From: an uncultured Prevotellaceae bacterium | GTDB taxonomy: Bacteria; Bacteroidota; Bacteroidia; Bacteroidales; Muribaculaceae | Direction of reading: 5' to 3' | NCBI GenBank assembly: GCA_900318205.1 | Contig: ONJS01000014.1 | Coordinates: 1 to 64,000 of the forward strand | DNA: 64,000 nucleotides | Shown here: positions 17,712-26,196 of the stretch, one piece after another | Position numbering within the stretch: position 1 is the first letter of the stretch | Layout: each line of letters begins with the position of its first letter | Notes under the pieces: generated by a model | What the model saw: the letters and a program-made list of their open reading frames with translations, nothing else | Told to the model about the DNA's origin: nothing | Databases searched by the model: none | Made by a program: the position numbers and the translations under genes

Positions 17712-18023
17712 ATGAAGCGCATCCTTTACATATTGGTATGCCTGTTGGCAGTGGGAATGACTCAGGCCGTCCCGGTGCCCGACAACTTCTTGCCCCAGCG
17801 CGTTGAGACCACAACGACCGGTCCCACAGCACAGGGGGCTGAGGGTCGCATCGTCTTTACGGCAGGCAACAGTGACGCCACTTTCAATGTCTATTCTATT
17901 ACGGGCCAGCTCGTTAAGGTGGTTCGTTTGAACGCTGATCAGCGCATCTCGGTAGATTTCTCCAAGGGATTCTATATCGTGAAGTGCGGTAATCAGTGGT
18001 CTCGCAAGGTGGTGGTGCGTTAA
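17712..18023 (+). CDS. Small secreted protein with C-terminal sorting-like domain
   Basis: A 103-residue product of unknown function. The signal peptide is MKRILYILVCLLAVGMTQA. After about 30 polar residues the rest looks like a T9SS-type C-terminal sorting domain: ATFNVYSITGQLVKVVRLN followed by FSKGFYIVKCGNQWSRKVVV. These domains are normally at the end of large cargo, so here almost nothing remains to be cargo. The start at 17712 is fixed by the signal peptide and by the promoter overlapping upstream codons. It stands alone between two terminators. It could be a surface-linked peptide, a decoy substrate of the sortase, or the remnant of a larger gene. Confidence 0.7.
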   Translation: MKRILYILVCLLAVGMTQAVPVPDNFLPQRVETTTTGPTAQGAEGRIVFTAGNSDATFNVYSITGQLVKVVRLNADQRISVDFSKGFYIVKCGNQWSRKVVVR

Positions 18024-18073
18024 TGGCATCATGGTGACATCTTGCTGTTCATAGTGAACTGAAAGAGTGTGAT

Positions 18074-18107
18074 GGGCGTGACCGTGTCACGTCCGTTATA
18101 TTTTTAT
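18074..18107 (+). terminator. Intrinsic terminator
   Basis: The 9-bp stem gggcgtgac/gtcacgtcc (one G-T pair), loop cgt, is followed within a few bases by a T run. Confidence 0.7.
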
Positions 18108-18128
18108 TGGTAACATAAAGGACAGATA

Positions 18129-19577
18129 ATGTTTCTTGCTGAATTGTTCCCATACGCTGATATCGTCTACAACGTCTTGCTGGTGTTGTACATTCTCACT
18201 GTGCTCACGGTGATAGTGTTGGTGCTGAGTGAGAACCGCAACCCCGTGAAGTCGATGGCGTGGGTGCTTGTGCTTGTGTTGCTGCCGGTGCTGGGACTTG
18301 TGATTTACCTCATCTTCGGCCGTAGCCTGAAAGGTATGAGCCTGATTTCCCGTTCCCACCTGCGTGAACTGCGCCGCTTGAATGACTTCCCCAACGATAA
18401 TGACCATGAGAAGGACCTATCCGATGACACACATCAAATCATTTCGCTCGTCAACAAGCTGGCAGGTCCTCATTTGTTTGTGGGTAATGACATTGAGGTT
18501 TTCACCACTGGGCAAGACAAGTTTGACGCTTTGAAACGAGACATCCTTGCCGCGCAAGACTACATTCATGTTCAGTATTTCATCCTTGAAAATGACAAGA
18601 CAGGCAGCGAACTGATACAGTTGCTCATCGACAAAGCGCGTGAAGGTGTTCAGGTGCGGGTGCTCTATGACTACGTTGGCTCATTCTATATGCATTCCAA
18701 TGTGTTGAAACGGATGCGTGCTGCCGGTATTGAAGTGCATCCGTTCCTTGAACTGACGTTCATGCAGTTTGCTTTCCGTATCAACTGGCGCAATCACCGC
18801 AAGATTGTGGTCATTGACGGCAAGGTAGGCTATGTGGGCGGCATGAACATTGCCGACCGTTATGTCGTGGGTGACAAGAAGTGGATTCCGTGGCGTGACA
18901 CGCATCTGCGCATCACGGGCGAGTCGGTAGCGGCTCTGCAGTACTCGTTTGCCATTGATTGGGACTTCACCACACGCAATCTGCTCACTTCGCCGACGAT
19001 GCATTATACTGAGCGTCCAGAGACTCCTGAGTATATGGTGCAGATGATGAGCAGTGGACCCACCAACCGCTGGAACAACATTTCGTTTGTCTTCTTCAAG
19101 GCCATCACGCTTGCCAAACGTTGCGTCTATATTCAGACGCCCTATTTCCTGCCCAGCGACTCGTTGCTTAAGGCATTGCAGAGTGTAGCTCTGGCTGGTG
19201 TTGACGTGCGCCTGATGATACCCCGCCAGTCTGATTCGGCGATGTTGCGCTTGGCCACAGGCTCCTATATCAAGGAGTGTTTGCTGTCGGGCATCAAGAT
19301 TTACCTCTATGAGCCAACGATTATCCATGCCAAGGTGCTCATCGTCGACGACGAGTTTGTCACGACAGGCTCAACCAACTTTGACTTCCGTAGTTTCGAA
19401 CATAATTTTGAATTCAATGTGCTGGTTTACAGCAAGGAGTTTAACAGCAAGATGAAGGCGACCTTCGAGGAAGATATGAATCAATGCACCCGACTGACGC
19501 TTTCCAAGTGGAAACAACGTCCTATGCTGCAGAAGGCGTTGGAATCCATCGTGCGCCTCATCAGCCCCATTTTGTAA
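18129..19577 (+). CDS. cls: Cardiolipin synthase (phospholipase D family)
   Basis: Makes cardiolipin from phosphatidylglycerol in the inner membrane. The 482-residue length is typical for bacterial Cls. Two N-terminal membrane helices (about 12-30 and 42-60, VLVLVLLPVLGLVIYLIFG) are followed by two PLD domains, each with an HKD motif: H223 in NHRKIVVIDGKVGYVGGMN and H400 in IHAKVLIVDDEFVTTGSTN. Both motifs look complete. ispE begins 10 nt after the stop, so the two are probably cotranscribed although their pathways differ. Confidence 0.93.
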   Translation: MFLAELFPYADIVYNVLLVLYILTVLTVIVLVLSENRNPVKSMAWVLVLVLLPVLGLVIYLIFGRSLKGMSLISRSHLRELRRLNDFPNDNDHEKDLSDDTHQIISLVNKLAGPHLFVGNDIEVFTTGQDKFDALKRDILAAQDYIHVQYFILENDKTGSELIQLLIDKAREGVQVRVLYDYVGSFYMHSNVLKRMRAAGIEVHPFLELTFMQFAFRINWRNHRKIVVIDGKVGYVGGMNIADRYVVGDKKWIPWRDTHLRITGESVAALQYSFAIDWDFTTRNLLTSPTMHYTERPETPEYMVQMMSSGPTNRWNNISFVFFKAITLAKRCVYIQTPYFLPSDSLLKALQSVALAGVDVRLMIPRQSDSAMLRLATGSYIKECLLSGIKIYLYEPTIIHAKVLIVDDEFVTTGSTNFDFRSFEHNFEFNVLVYSKEFNSKMKATFEEDMNQCTRLTLSKWKQRPMLQKALESIVRLISPIL

Positions 19578-19587
19578 TCACATCAAC

Positions 19588-20409
19588 ATGATCACTTTTC
19601 CTAACGCCAAAATCAATCTGGGCTTGAACATCGTGGAACGTCGTCCTGACGGATACCACAACATCGAGACCGTGTTTTTCCCTATCCCTCTTACCGATGT
19701 GCTCGAGATAGTTCCTGCCAATAGTGCCGATACGTCGCTCACCTGTTATGGCAATCCTGTCGATTGCCCACCCGAGAAGAACCTGGTGATGAAGGCCTAT
19801 CGCCTCTTGCAGCAACGTTGCGACTTGCCCCCTGTGTCGATACACCTTTACAAGCACATTCCTGACGGCGCCGGGTTGGGCGGTGGCTCGAGTGATGCTG
19901 CACACACGCTGCTGATGCTCAACAAGATGTTTGACCTCAACCTCCCTCATGAGGAGTTGGCGGCGATGGCGGCAGGCTTGGGCGCCGACTGTGCATACTT
20001 TATCTATAACCGCCCGATGATGGCTACTGGCATTGGTGATGTGTTATCACCCGTGGATGTGGACCTCAAGGGCAAGACCTTATTGTTGGTGAAACCGCCT
20101 GTTGGGGTGGATACCCGCACGGCCTACAGCCGTGTCGTTCCCGCTCCTGCCCAGGTCGATTTGGCCCGCACGGTCAAGCAACCCGTCGAGACGTGGGACG
20201 GCCTGTTGGCCAATGACTTTGAGCCCAGCGTGTTTGCCGCCTTGCCCCAGTTGTGGGTCATCAAGGCGCAACTGATTGATGCCGGGGCGGTCTATGCTGC
20301 CATGTCAGGTTCAGGCTCCACCGTTTTTGGTATTTTCAATAGTGACAAACTGGCAGAAGCTGCGGCTGACACTTTTGCAGATTGCGCCACCTTTGTCTTG
20401 CAACTGTAA
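19588..20409 (+). CDS. ispE: 4-diphosphocytidyl-2-C-methyl-D-erythritol kinase
   Basis: GHMP-family kinase that phosphorylates the 2-hydroxyl of CDP-methylerythritol in the MEP isoprenoid pathway. The 273 residues start with the substrate-binding PNAKINLGLNIVERRPDGYH. The ATP-binding GHMP loop is IPDGAGLGGGSSDAAHTL (about 91-108) and the C-terminal motif is AAMSGSGSTVFGIF. Nothing essential appears missing. It directly follows cls. Confidence 0.95.
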   Translation: MITFPNAKINLGLNIVERRPDGYHNIETVFFPIPLTDVLEIVPANSADTSLTCYGNPVDCPPEKNLVMKAYRLLQQRCDLPPVSIHLYKHIPDGAGLGGGSSDAAHTLLMLNKMFDLNLPHEELAAMAAGLGADCAYFIYNRPMMATGIGDVLSPVDVDLKGKTLLLVKPPVGVDTRTAYSRVVPAPAQVDLARTVKQPVETWDGLLANDFEPSVFAALPQLWVIKAQLIDAGAVYAAMSGSGSTVFGIFNSDKLAEAAADTFADCATFVLQL

Positions 20410-20476
20410 CACGTGCGCCTTAGGACTGGTTTTTGCAGGAATGGTAAGGTAATACGATTTTAAACACAACAATAAT

Positions 20477-21049
20477 ATGTCAAAAAAGAACAAGAAGAAT
20501 CAGAATAACGAAGCCAAGGCTGCTCAGGAAGAGGTCCTCAATGAGGAGACCGTCGAGCAGACCCAGGAGCAAGTGAGTGAGGAAAACAACGACCCCGAAA
20601 AGAAGATTGCCGAATTAGAGGCTGCTCTCGAACATCAGAAGAAGGAGTATATGTACCTTTACTCTGATTTTGAGAATTTCCGTCGCCGCACTGCCAAGGA
20701 GAAGATCGACCTTGTCAAGAATGGTACCGAGAATGCCATGCGCGACCTCCTCCCTGTCGTTGATGACCTGGAGCGTGCCCTCGATGCCATTAGCAAGGGG
20801 GGCGACCTGGATAGCCTGAAGGAAGGCGTAGACTTGATTTACAATAAATTTGTGAAATACCTTGAGAGTCAGCACGTCATGGCGATTGACTCGACAGGAA
20901 AGGAATTTGACACCGATGTGCACGAGGCAGTGACCATGTTCCCGGCTCCCGACCCCTCGATGAAGGGCAAGGTCATCGATACGACCATCAAGGGCTACAT
21001 GATCAATGACAAGGTGCTGCGCCACGCCAAGGTGGTTGTCGGCAGTTGA
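20477..21049 (+). CDS. grpE: Nucleotide exchange factor GrpE
   Basis: Releases ADP from DnaK during the chaperone cycle. The 190-residue product has a charged, low-complexity N-terminus (about 1-45, KKNKKNQNNEAKAAQEE), a long coiled-coil helix (about 42-90, containing YLYSDFENFRRRTAKEK) and the beta wing domain with the conserved end IDTTIKGYMINDKVLRHAKV. dnaJ lies 54 nt downstream with no terminator, the usual heat-shock pairing. I could not identify a CIRCE-like or sigma-32-like element upstream. Confidence 0.96.
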   Translation: MSKKNKKNQNNEAKAAQEEVLNEETVEQTQEQVSEENNDPEKKIAELEAALEHQKKEYMYLYSDFENFRRRTAKEKIDLVKNGTENAMRDLLPVVDDLERALDAISKGGDLDSLKEGVDLIYNKFVKYLESQHVMAIDSTGKEFDTDVHEAVTMFPAPDPSMKGKVIDTTIKGYMINDKVLRHAKVVVGS

Positions 21050-21103
21050 TAAGGCGCTGAGCGCTATTATAGATAAAAGATTAGAAATTAGAGAGTTTAC
21101 AAT

Positions 21104-22279
21104 ATGGCTCAGAAGAGAGATTATTACGAGGTACTTGGAGTGGACAAGAATGCCACTGCCGATGACTTGAAAAAGGCTTATCGCAAGTTGGCCATCCAGT
21201 ACCACCCCGACAAGCAGCAAGGCAAGAGCGATGCCGAGAAAAAGGCTGCTGAGGAGAAATTCAAGGAGGCTGCCGAGGCTTATAATGTGCTCAGCGACCC
21301 TGATAAGCGCGCCCGCTATGACCAGTTCGGTTTTGCTGGCGAGCAGATGGGTGGCGGCGGTTATGGCGGCGGTATGTCGATGGAAGACATCCTCAGGCAG
21401 TTTGGCGACCTCTTCGGCGGATTTGGCGGCTTCGGTGGGTTTGGCGACTTCTTTGGTGGCGGCGGTGGCGGTCAGGCTCAGCGCGTGAAGCGTGGTTCCG
21501 ACCTGCGTGTGCGCGTTAAGATGACGCTCCCCGAGATTGCCAAGGGTGCCGAGAAAAAACTGCGCATTCCGCGTATGAAGTCATGTGACCATTGTCATGG
21601 CACGGGCGCCAAGGACGGCACAGCCCTTGAGACTTGTCCCACTTGCCACGGCAGCGGAGTCGAGGTGCGTATGCAGCGCACGATGTTCGGCACGATGCAG
21701 TCCCAGTCAGTATGCCACACCTGTGGTGGCAGCGGCAAGCACATCAAGGAGGCTTGTCCTCACTGCGGCGGTAAAGGTCTGATGCGCAAGGAGGAAGTGG
21801 TGAGCATCAGCATTCCCGCTGGTGTGGCCGATGGCATGACCCTGCGCATGGGACGTCAAGGCAATGACGCTCCTGGTGGTGGCATCCCCGGCGACCTGTT
21901 GGTTGTTATCGAGGAGGTGCGCGATGCCCAGCTTACCCGCGACGGCAACGACCTCATCTACAACTTGATGCTTGATATTCCCACGGCTGTGCTTGGCGGC
22001 AAGGTAGAGGTGCCCACCGTTGACGGTAAGGCTCGCGTCACCATCAAGCCTGGTACACAGCCCGGTAGCATCTTGAGGTTGCGTGGCAAGGGATTACCTT
22101 CGCCTGAGCGCTATGGAACGGGCGATCTGTTGATCAATGTCATGGTCTATATGCCCGAGAAATTGAATGACAAGGAGAAAGAGGCGATTGCCATGCTGCA
22201 GAATGCTGGTGAGCACGTTAAGCCCAGCGATAGCGACAAGAATCGCATCTTCTCCCGCCTGCGCCACATCTTTGATTAA
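21104..22279 (+). CDS. dnaJ: Chaperone protein DnaJ
   Basis: Hsp40 co-chaperone that delivers clients to DnaK and stimulates its ATPase. The 391 residues carry the J domain (1-70) with the HPD motif in IQYHPDKQQ, a Gly/Phe-rich linker (about 80-125), and the four zinc-binding repeats [24 protein letters not shown] and CPHCGGKG. The C-terminal client-binding domains follow, with [20 protein letters not shown]. It is a complete class A DnaJ. A pseudouridine synthase gene follows 21 nt later. Confidence 0.97.
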   Translation: MAQKRDYYEVLGVDKNATADDLKKAYRKLAIQYHPDKQQGKSDAEKKAAEEKFKEAAEAYNVLSDPDKRARYDQFGFAGEQMGGGGYGGGMSMEDILRQFGDLFGGFGGFGGFGDFFGGGGGGQAQRVKRGSDLRVRVKMTLPEIAKGAEKKLRIPRMKSCDHCHGTGAKDGTALETCPTCHGSGVEVRMQRTMFGTMQSQSVCHTCGGSGKHIKEACPHCGGKGLMRKEEVVSISIPAGVADGMTLRMGRQGNDAPGGGIPGDLLVVIEEVRDAQLTRDGNDLIYNLMLDIPTAVLGGKVEVPTVDGKARVTIKPGTQPGSILRLRGKGLPSPERYGTGDLLINVMVYMPEKLNDKEKEAIAMLQNAGEHVKPSDSDKNRIFSRLRHIFD

Positions 22280-22300
22280 TCATTTATAAAACAAAATAAT

Positions 22301-23218
22301 ATGCCCAATCGTCGCCACGACCACCGAGTGCCCCGCAATGATGACAAAGCCGTCGTTCGCGAGGTAAAGCAACCCGACAAGTTGCTCAACTTTGTCATGA
22401 ACTGCCTGGACGGCATCAGCCGCAACAAGGCCAAATCCATACTTGCCCACGGTGGCGTTACCGTCGATGAACAGGTTCAGACCCATGTGGATTACCCGCT
22501 TGATGAAGGCTGCATCGTGAAAATCCGTCGTCATGCGCGACCCTCATCGGTCAACAACCAGTATTATCGCATTGTCTATGAGGACCGATGGATTGTCGTG
22601 GTTGATAAGCAGCAGGGTGTGTTGTCGATGCCTGTAGGGGCTGGCAGCTTGAATATGAAGACCTTGCTGGACCGTCATTTTACCGAAACGCACCAGCGTT
22701 GCACCGCCCATGTGGTTCACCGACTGGATGCCCGCACTTCGGGCCTCATGGTTTATGCCAAGAGCGTTGATATCCAGCAGCAGATGACTGCCGATTGGCA
22801 TTCAACCATCATCGACCGCCGCTATGTCGCTGTGGTAGATGGTATCATGGAGCAGCCCCAAGGCAAGGTCGAGAGTTGGTTGCATGATACCGACAGCATG
22901 GTGGTCGTGAGCAGCCCGGTCGATGACGGTGGCAAGTGGGCAGCCACCGAGTGGGAACTTGTGGAGCAGGCCGATGAGCGTGCCTTGCTGTTCTTGCATC
23001 TGCTCACCGGGCGTAAGAACCAGATACGTGTCCACATGGCAGACATCGGTCATCCCGTTGTGGGCGACGGCAAGTATGGTCATCAGGATGATCCTGGCAG
23101 CCGCATGTGTCTCCATGCCTTCAGGCTGGCCTTCCATCATCCCGTGACTGGCGAGGCGCTCTATTTCGAGACACCCATTCCCCGCTACTTCGGTACAGCC
23201 CTCCACCGTACTTATTAA
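22301..23218 (+). CDS. RluA-family RNA pseudouridine synthase
   Basis: Converts specific uridines in rRNA (or tRNA) to pseudouridine. The 305-residue product has an N-terminal S4 RNA-binding domain (about 25-82, LLNFVMNCLDGISRNKAKSI) and the RluA catalytic domain with D143 in HVVHRLDARTSGLMVYAKS. The conserved LTGRKNQIRVHMADIGHPVVGDG segment lies near the end (motif LTGRKNQIR). Which RluA subgroup (RluC, RluD or another) is not resolved. It follows dnaJ closely and ends at a large inverted repeat shared with the converging gene. Confidence 0.9.
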   Translation: MPNRRHDHRVPRNDDKAVVREVKQPDKLLNFVMNCLDGISRNKAKSILAHGGVTVDEQVQTHVDYPLDEGCIVKIRRHARPSSVNNQYYRIVYEDRWIVVVDKQQGVLSMPVGAGSLNMKTLLDRHFTETHQRCTAHVVHRLDARTSGLMVYAKSVDIQQQMTADWHSTIIDRRYVAVVDGIMEQPQGKVESWLHDTDSMVVVSSPVDDGGKWAATEWELVEQADERALLFLHLLTGRKNQIRVHMADIGHPVVGDGKYGHQDDPGSRMCLHAFRLAFHHPVTGEALYFETPIPRYFGTALHRTY

Positions 23219-23249
23219 TACACCGAATTCCTCAAAAAGGGATATAAGG

Positions 23250-23318
23250 AAAACAACAAGTGCAATAAACACTAGCTGTTGTAAAACAGATATTTGTGTT
23301 TATTGCACTTGTTGTTTT
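23250..23318. terminator. Bidirectional terminator, 23-bp perfect inverted repeat
   Basis: Arms at 23250-23272 and 23296-23318 are perfect reverse complements. The 23-nt loop holds a smaller ctgtt/aacag hairpin. The arms start with AAAA and end with TTTT, so the structure can end transcription of both converging genes. Confidence 0.85.
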
Positions 23319-23332
23319 AACGTATCTGTCCG

Positions 23333-25015
23333 TCAGAATGGGGGAGCGTCGGTGGGACCGATTTCAGGCACGTTGTCGTCGCCCTTTGTGGTGATTTCCT
23401 CGCCACGCAACTGGCGCAGCCGTTTGATGTAAGCCAGTTCGTTGATGGCATAGTCGGCGTTCTCTTCCTCATCAAGCATCTGGGTGAAGATTTTCTCGGC
23501 TTTGTCAAGCTGGTTGAAGTCAATGTATGCGTAGCCGCGACGACGACGGATGAAGTTGATGAAGTCCCTGATGTTCTCGGGCAGTTCTTCGTTGTCGGAA
23601 AAGTTGCGCTTCACCTCGTCCATGATGCCCTCGGTATAGGAGAACAGACGCAGGTCCTTACTGTTGGCCATGGAGTTGACAAGCTCCATCGTGTGGCGGA
23701 TGTTGCCGTCACTGGCCATCAGATCAAGGTAATAGAATGCCTGCTTGGGCAGTCCCAATTCATTGTAGCAGAAGCCCAGTTTGTAGGCTGCCTCCATGAA
23801 GAGACGCTTGCCATCGGAGCCCATCTCAAAGAAGTCGCTGCGGTAGCTGTTGAACAAGTTCTCCAGATACAGTATCGCCTCATAGAAGCGTCCGCTGTTG
23901 AACATCTGCACTCCCCAGTACATGTTGTAGGCCACGTCGGCAACCTTGACTTGGCCCAGCAGCAGCTGGTCATCGGTAAGGCTATCTTTCTCACCGTTGC
24001 GGGCCTTGAGTTGGGCATCGGTCCACATGTAGTCAAACTCCTGCTGGCGCTGTTTGTCGTCGCTGCGGTCCAGGGCAATCAGCATGCTGATGCTGTGGGG
24101 CTGACGACCCTCGTTGCTCATCGAGTTCAGGCGGCTGGCGTTGCGGGGAACATGGGTGACGGTGATGCGTGAGTAGATGGAGTGGTCGTCCTCGCCCTCG
24201 GCGGTGATGACAATGGTCGTCATCATGGGCTTCTCGTCAAGGCCCTGTTTATAGTGCAGGTCAATCACGGCATAGTCGCGCGTGAGTCGTGCCTGCTTGC
24301 CCTCTCCATCAACCAGAACGTTACGCAGGTTGAAATTGCGGATTTCCTGCTCATCCTCAGTGCGTTGCTGGCCGTTCACAGTGTTGACGGTCATGAACAG
24401 CAAGCGGGCAGCAGGCAACGGTGCAACAGTGTCAAGCATCTGCCACAGGGGCAGAGTGCCTGTGCCAGTGGCGATGGCGGCAGCATTGCTGTCAAGCTGA
24501 TGGCGCAGTTCCAGACGGCGCAGCATGAACATCTCGCGCTGATGCTTGTAAATCTCGCTTTCCAGGTCGGCGCTATCATAGTCCTTGCTGATGGATACCG
24601 CCTCGTCAAAGTCGCGTTGCCACTCATGCTGGAAGTGGAAGGCGGCCTTCAACTGATGAACCATGTTCTCGTTATTGACCTGGTTGTTAAAGAAGGACAT
24701 GTGCACATTGATTTCGCCCTCCTCGTTGTCGATGGAGTAGGAATATTTGAACAGAATATTGCTGTTGTTGCGGTCGTTGCATTTCGACCTGACAAGGGGC
24801 AATTGTATCATGGGGGCAGTGGCGATGCAGGGATAGGTTACCTCTATGCAGTCGTCCTGCTTGCGGATGGCAGCGACAAAATGTCCTGCCTGGAACTCAA
24901 AGTTGAAGAACGTGGTGTCGTTGTCTTCCTTGTTGACCGTGTAGGTACAGTTGTTGGCTTTGAGGAACTGCTCAAAGTCTGCTTTTACCGAGTTGTATTT
25001 TTTCCTAAAGAGCAT
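23333..25015 (-). CDS. Conserved protein with C-terminal TPR-like helices
   Basis: A 560-residue protein of unknown function without signal peptide, so probably cytoplasmic. The N-terminal half (about 1-330) is mixed alpha/beta, with short beta segments such as DTTFFNFEFQAGHFVAAIRK; I do not recognise a family. The C-terminal half (about 350-530) is helical with TPR-like pairs: VAYNMYWGVQMFNSGRFYEA, FMEAAYKLGFCYNELGLPKQ and RRGYAYIDFNQLDKAEKIFT. Such repeats usually serve protein-protein contacts. It has no operon partner, being flanked by a bidirectional terminator and by a gap with repeats. Confidence 0.7.
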   Translation of the reverse strand: MLFRKKYNSVKADFEQFLKANNCTYTVNKEDNDTTFFNFEFQAGHFVAAIRKQDDCIEVTYPCIATAPMIQLPLVRSKCNDRNNSNILFKYSYSIDNEEGEINVHMSFFNNQVNNENMVHQLKAAFHFQHEWQRDFDEAVSISKDYDSADLESEIYKHQREMFMLRRLELRHQLDSNAAAIATGTGTLPLWQMLDTVAPLPAARLLFMTVNTVNGQQRTEDEQEIRNFNLRNVLVDGEGKQARLTRDYAVIDLHYKQGLDEKPMMTTIVITAEGEDDHSIYSRITVTHVPRNASRLNSMSNEGRQPHSISMLIALDRSDDKQRQQEFDYMWTDAQLKARNGEKDSLTDDQLLLGQVKVADVAYNMYWGVQMFNSGRFYEAILYLENLFNSYRSDFFEMGSDGKRLFMEAAYKLGFCYNELGLPKQAFYYLDLMASDGNIRHTMELVNSMANSKDLRLFSYTEGIMDEVKRNFSDNEELPENIRDFINFIRRRRGYAYIDFNQLDKAEKIFTQMLDEEENADYAINELAYIKRLRQLRGEEITTKGDDNVPEIGPTDAPPF

Positions 25016-25077
25016 AATGTTGATGTGTTAATTTGTTGTGTGAATCGGGCAAAATGTATTTAAATATTGCAAATATT

Positions 25078-25161
25078 GTGCCAACCGAACGCCATGATGC
25101 TCGCATCGATGGCTGAGGTGCCGCCAATATTATCAAAATATCGTGTCAACCGAACGCCATG
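25078..25161. repeat. Imperfect direct repeat pair
   Basis: The 20-nt sequence gtgccaaccgaacgccatga (25078-25097) recurs with one mismatch at 25142-25161, spaced 64 nt. Flanking AT-rich bases (caaatatt / caaaatat) are also similar. Confidence 0.75.
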
Positions 25162-25163
25162 AA

Positions 25164-25191
25164 ACCCTAAACCTTAAACTCTAAACTCTAA
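25164..25191. repeat. Heptanucleotide tandem array (ctctaaa type)
   Basis: Four consecutive 7-nt units: ccctaaa, ccttaaa, ctctaaa, ctctaaa, followed by a degenerate fifth, cctcaag. It lies next to the hairpin at 25195-25231. Confidence 0.8.
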
Positions 25192-25194
25192 ACC

Positions 25195-25231
25195 TCAAGT
25201 TTCTAAAGTGGCGCAGCCACTTTAGAAACTT
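25195..25231 (-). terminator. Hairpin after the solute-binding-like gene
   Basis: A perfect 17-bp stem caagtttctaaagtggc/gccactttagaaacttg with a 3-nt loop starts 7 nt after the minus-strand stop codon. There is no T run, so it may be a 3'-end stabiliser rather than a classical terminator. Confidence 0.65.
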
Positions 25232-25238
25232 GAATTAA

Positions 25239-26087
25239 TTAACGTGTCAAAGTGGGGAACGTTCCTCCAAAGTAGCGACGCTGTAGACCCAGATAGGTGG
25301 TTGTGTCACGCTTCACCTGCTGATGCCACAGGTTGAGGCTGTCGCACAGGCTCTGGCGGTTCTTGTCCACCATCCATGATTGGAACTGTGACAGGCTGAT
25401 GGCGACCGAACGGTCCAGATTGGGCAGTCGGGCAGCCATGGCACGGGCGATGGAACGGTTGACGACAGCATAGCGGATTTCGCCTGCCGATACCATCATC
25501 AACAGCTGTTCGGGACCATAGACCTCATCGACGTGGACATAGATTGTGTCGCCGATCTCGCGACTCAGGCTGGCGATGCGTCCCACCATGGGCGAACCCT
25601 TGACGACCCACACCGTGTCTCCTGCCAATTCCAGTTGTGAATGGATGGCATGGCTGCCGCGTTGTTGCACGAGCACTTGCTGGTCGATGTAGATGGGGTC
25701 GGTGAAGGCATAGCGTGCTGTGTCTCTTGCTGTCATCGGGAATTGTGCGACGACCACGTCATAGCGTCCCTCTTCAAGGCCTGTCAGGGCTTTTTCAAGG
25801 GTTACTACGGGATGAAACTTCATGGGACAACCGATCTTGTCAGACATCAGTCGCAACAGGTCATAGTTGTATCCACCCAGCGTGTCGTCATAGGTGTAGT
25901 AGGTGACAGGGGAGTACTCGATGGCGATATCGAGGGTGTCGCCGCCGCTAGGGCGTGCACTGATATCTTCGGCAGGGTGGTCACACAGGCTCAAAGCCAC
26001 CATGCATGCCACCACCACTGCGAGTAGTGCCAGATAGAGAATCATCTGTCCCCGCTTTGCTGACTGTTGCTGTTTCATCATTGCCAT
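25239..26087 (-). CDS. Periplasmic solute-binding protein family 3-like protein (MltF N-domain-like)
   Basis: The product has an N-terminal membrane segment (about residues 14-34, MILYLALLAVVVACMVALSL) and then a family-3 extracellular solute-binding fold: DIAIEYSPVTYYTYDDTLGG, YDLLRLMSDKIGC, GLEEGRYDVVVAQFPMT and YAFTDPIYIDQQVLVQQ. The pattern is like amino acid binding proteins or the sensor half of MltF, but the lytic transglycosylase domain is absent, so it is a binding domain anchored to the inner membrane. Ligand unknown. I chose the ATG at 26087 because an upstream in-frame TTG (26111) overlaps the -7 promoter box; the next ATGs at 26081 and 26078 are also possible. Confidence 0.72.
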   Translation of the reverse strand: MAMMKQQQSAKRGQMILYLALLAVVVACMVALSLCDHPAEDISARPSGGDTLDIAIEYSPVTYYTYDDTLGGYNYDLLRLMSDKIGCPMKFHPVVTLEKALTGLEEGRYDVVVAQFPMTARDTARYAFTDPIYIDQQVLVQQRGSHAIHSQLELAGDTVWVVKGSPMVGRIASLSREIGDTIYVHVDEVYGPEQLLMMVSAGEIRYAVVNRSIARAMAARLPNLDRSVAISLSQFQSWMVDKNRQSLCDSLNLWHQQVKRDTTTYLGLQRRYFGGTFPTLTR

Positions 26088-26108
26088 CGTATTACTTTTA
26101 TTGGAGTG

Positions 26109-26139
26109 CAAAGATACATATTATTCCTGATAGAAACAA
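26109..26139 (-). promoter_or_regulatory. Promoter of the solute-binding-like gene
   Basis: On the minus strand tatctttg (26116-26109) has a TTG 20 nt upstream (26139-26137). The leader to the ATG at 26087 is about 15-20 nt. Confidence 0.65.
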
Positions 26140-26141
26140 TA

Positions 26142-26169
26142 TCGCCAGCCTCACATTTAAGGCTGGCGA
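26142..26169 (-). terminator. Hairpin terminator after the aminotransferase gene
   Basis: A 10-bp stem tcgccagcct/aggctggcga with an 8-nt loop lies 28 nt after the minus-strand stop. Confidence 0.65.
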
Positions 26170-26196
26170 CATGGTTATTTTATTAAGATTAACCTA

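Noticed and set aside
25164-25191. Telomere-like ccctaaa repeats
   Set aside because: Only four degenerate units inside a bacterial chromosome; better explained as one of several heptamer arrays.
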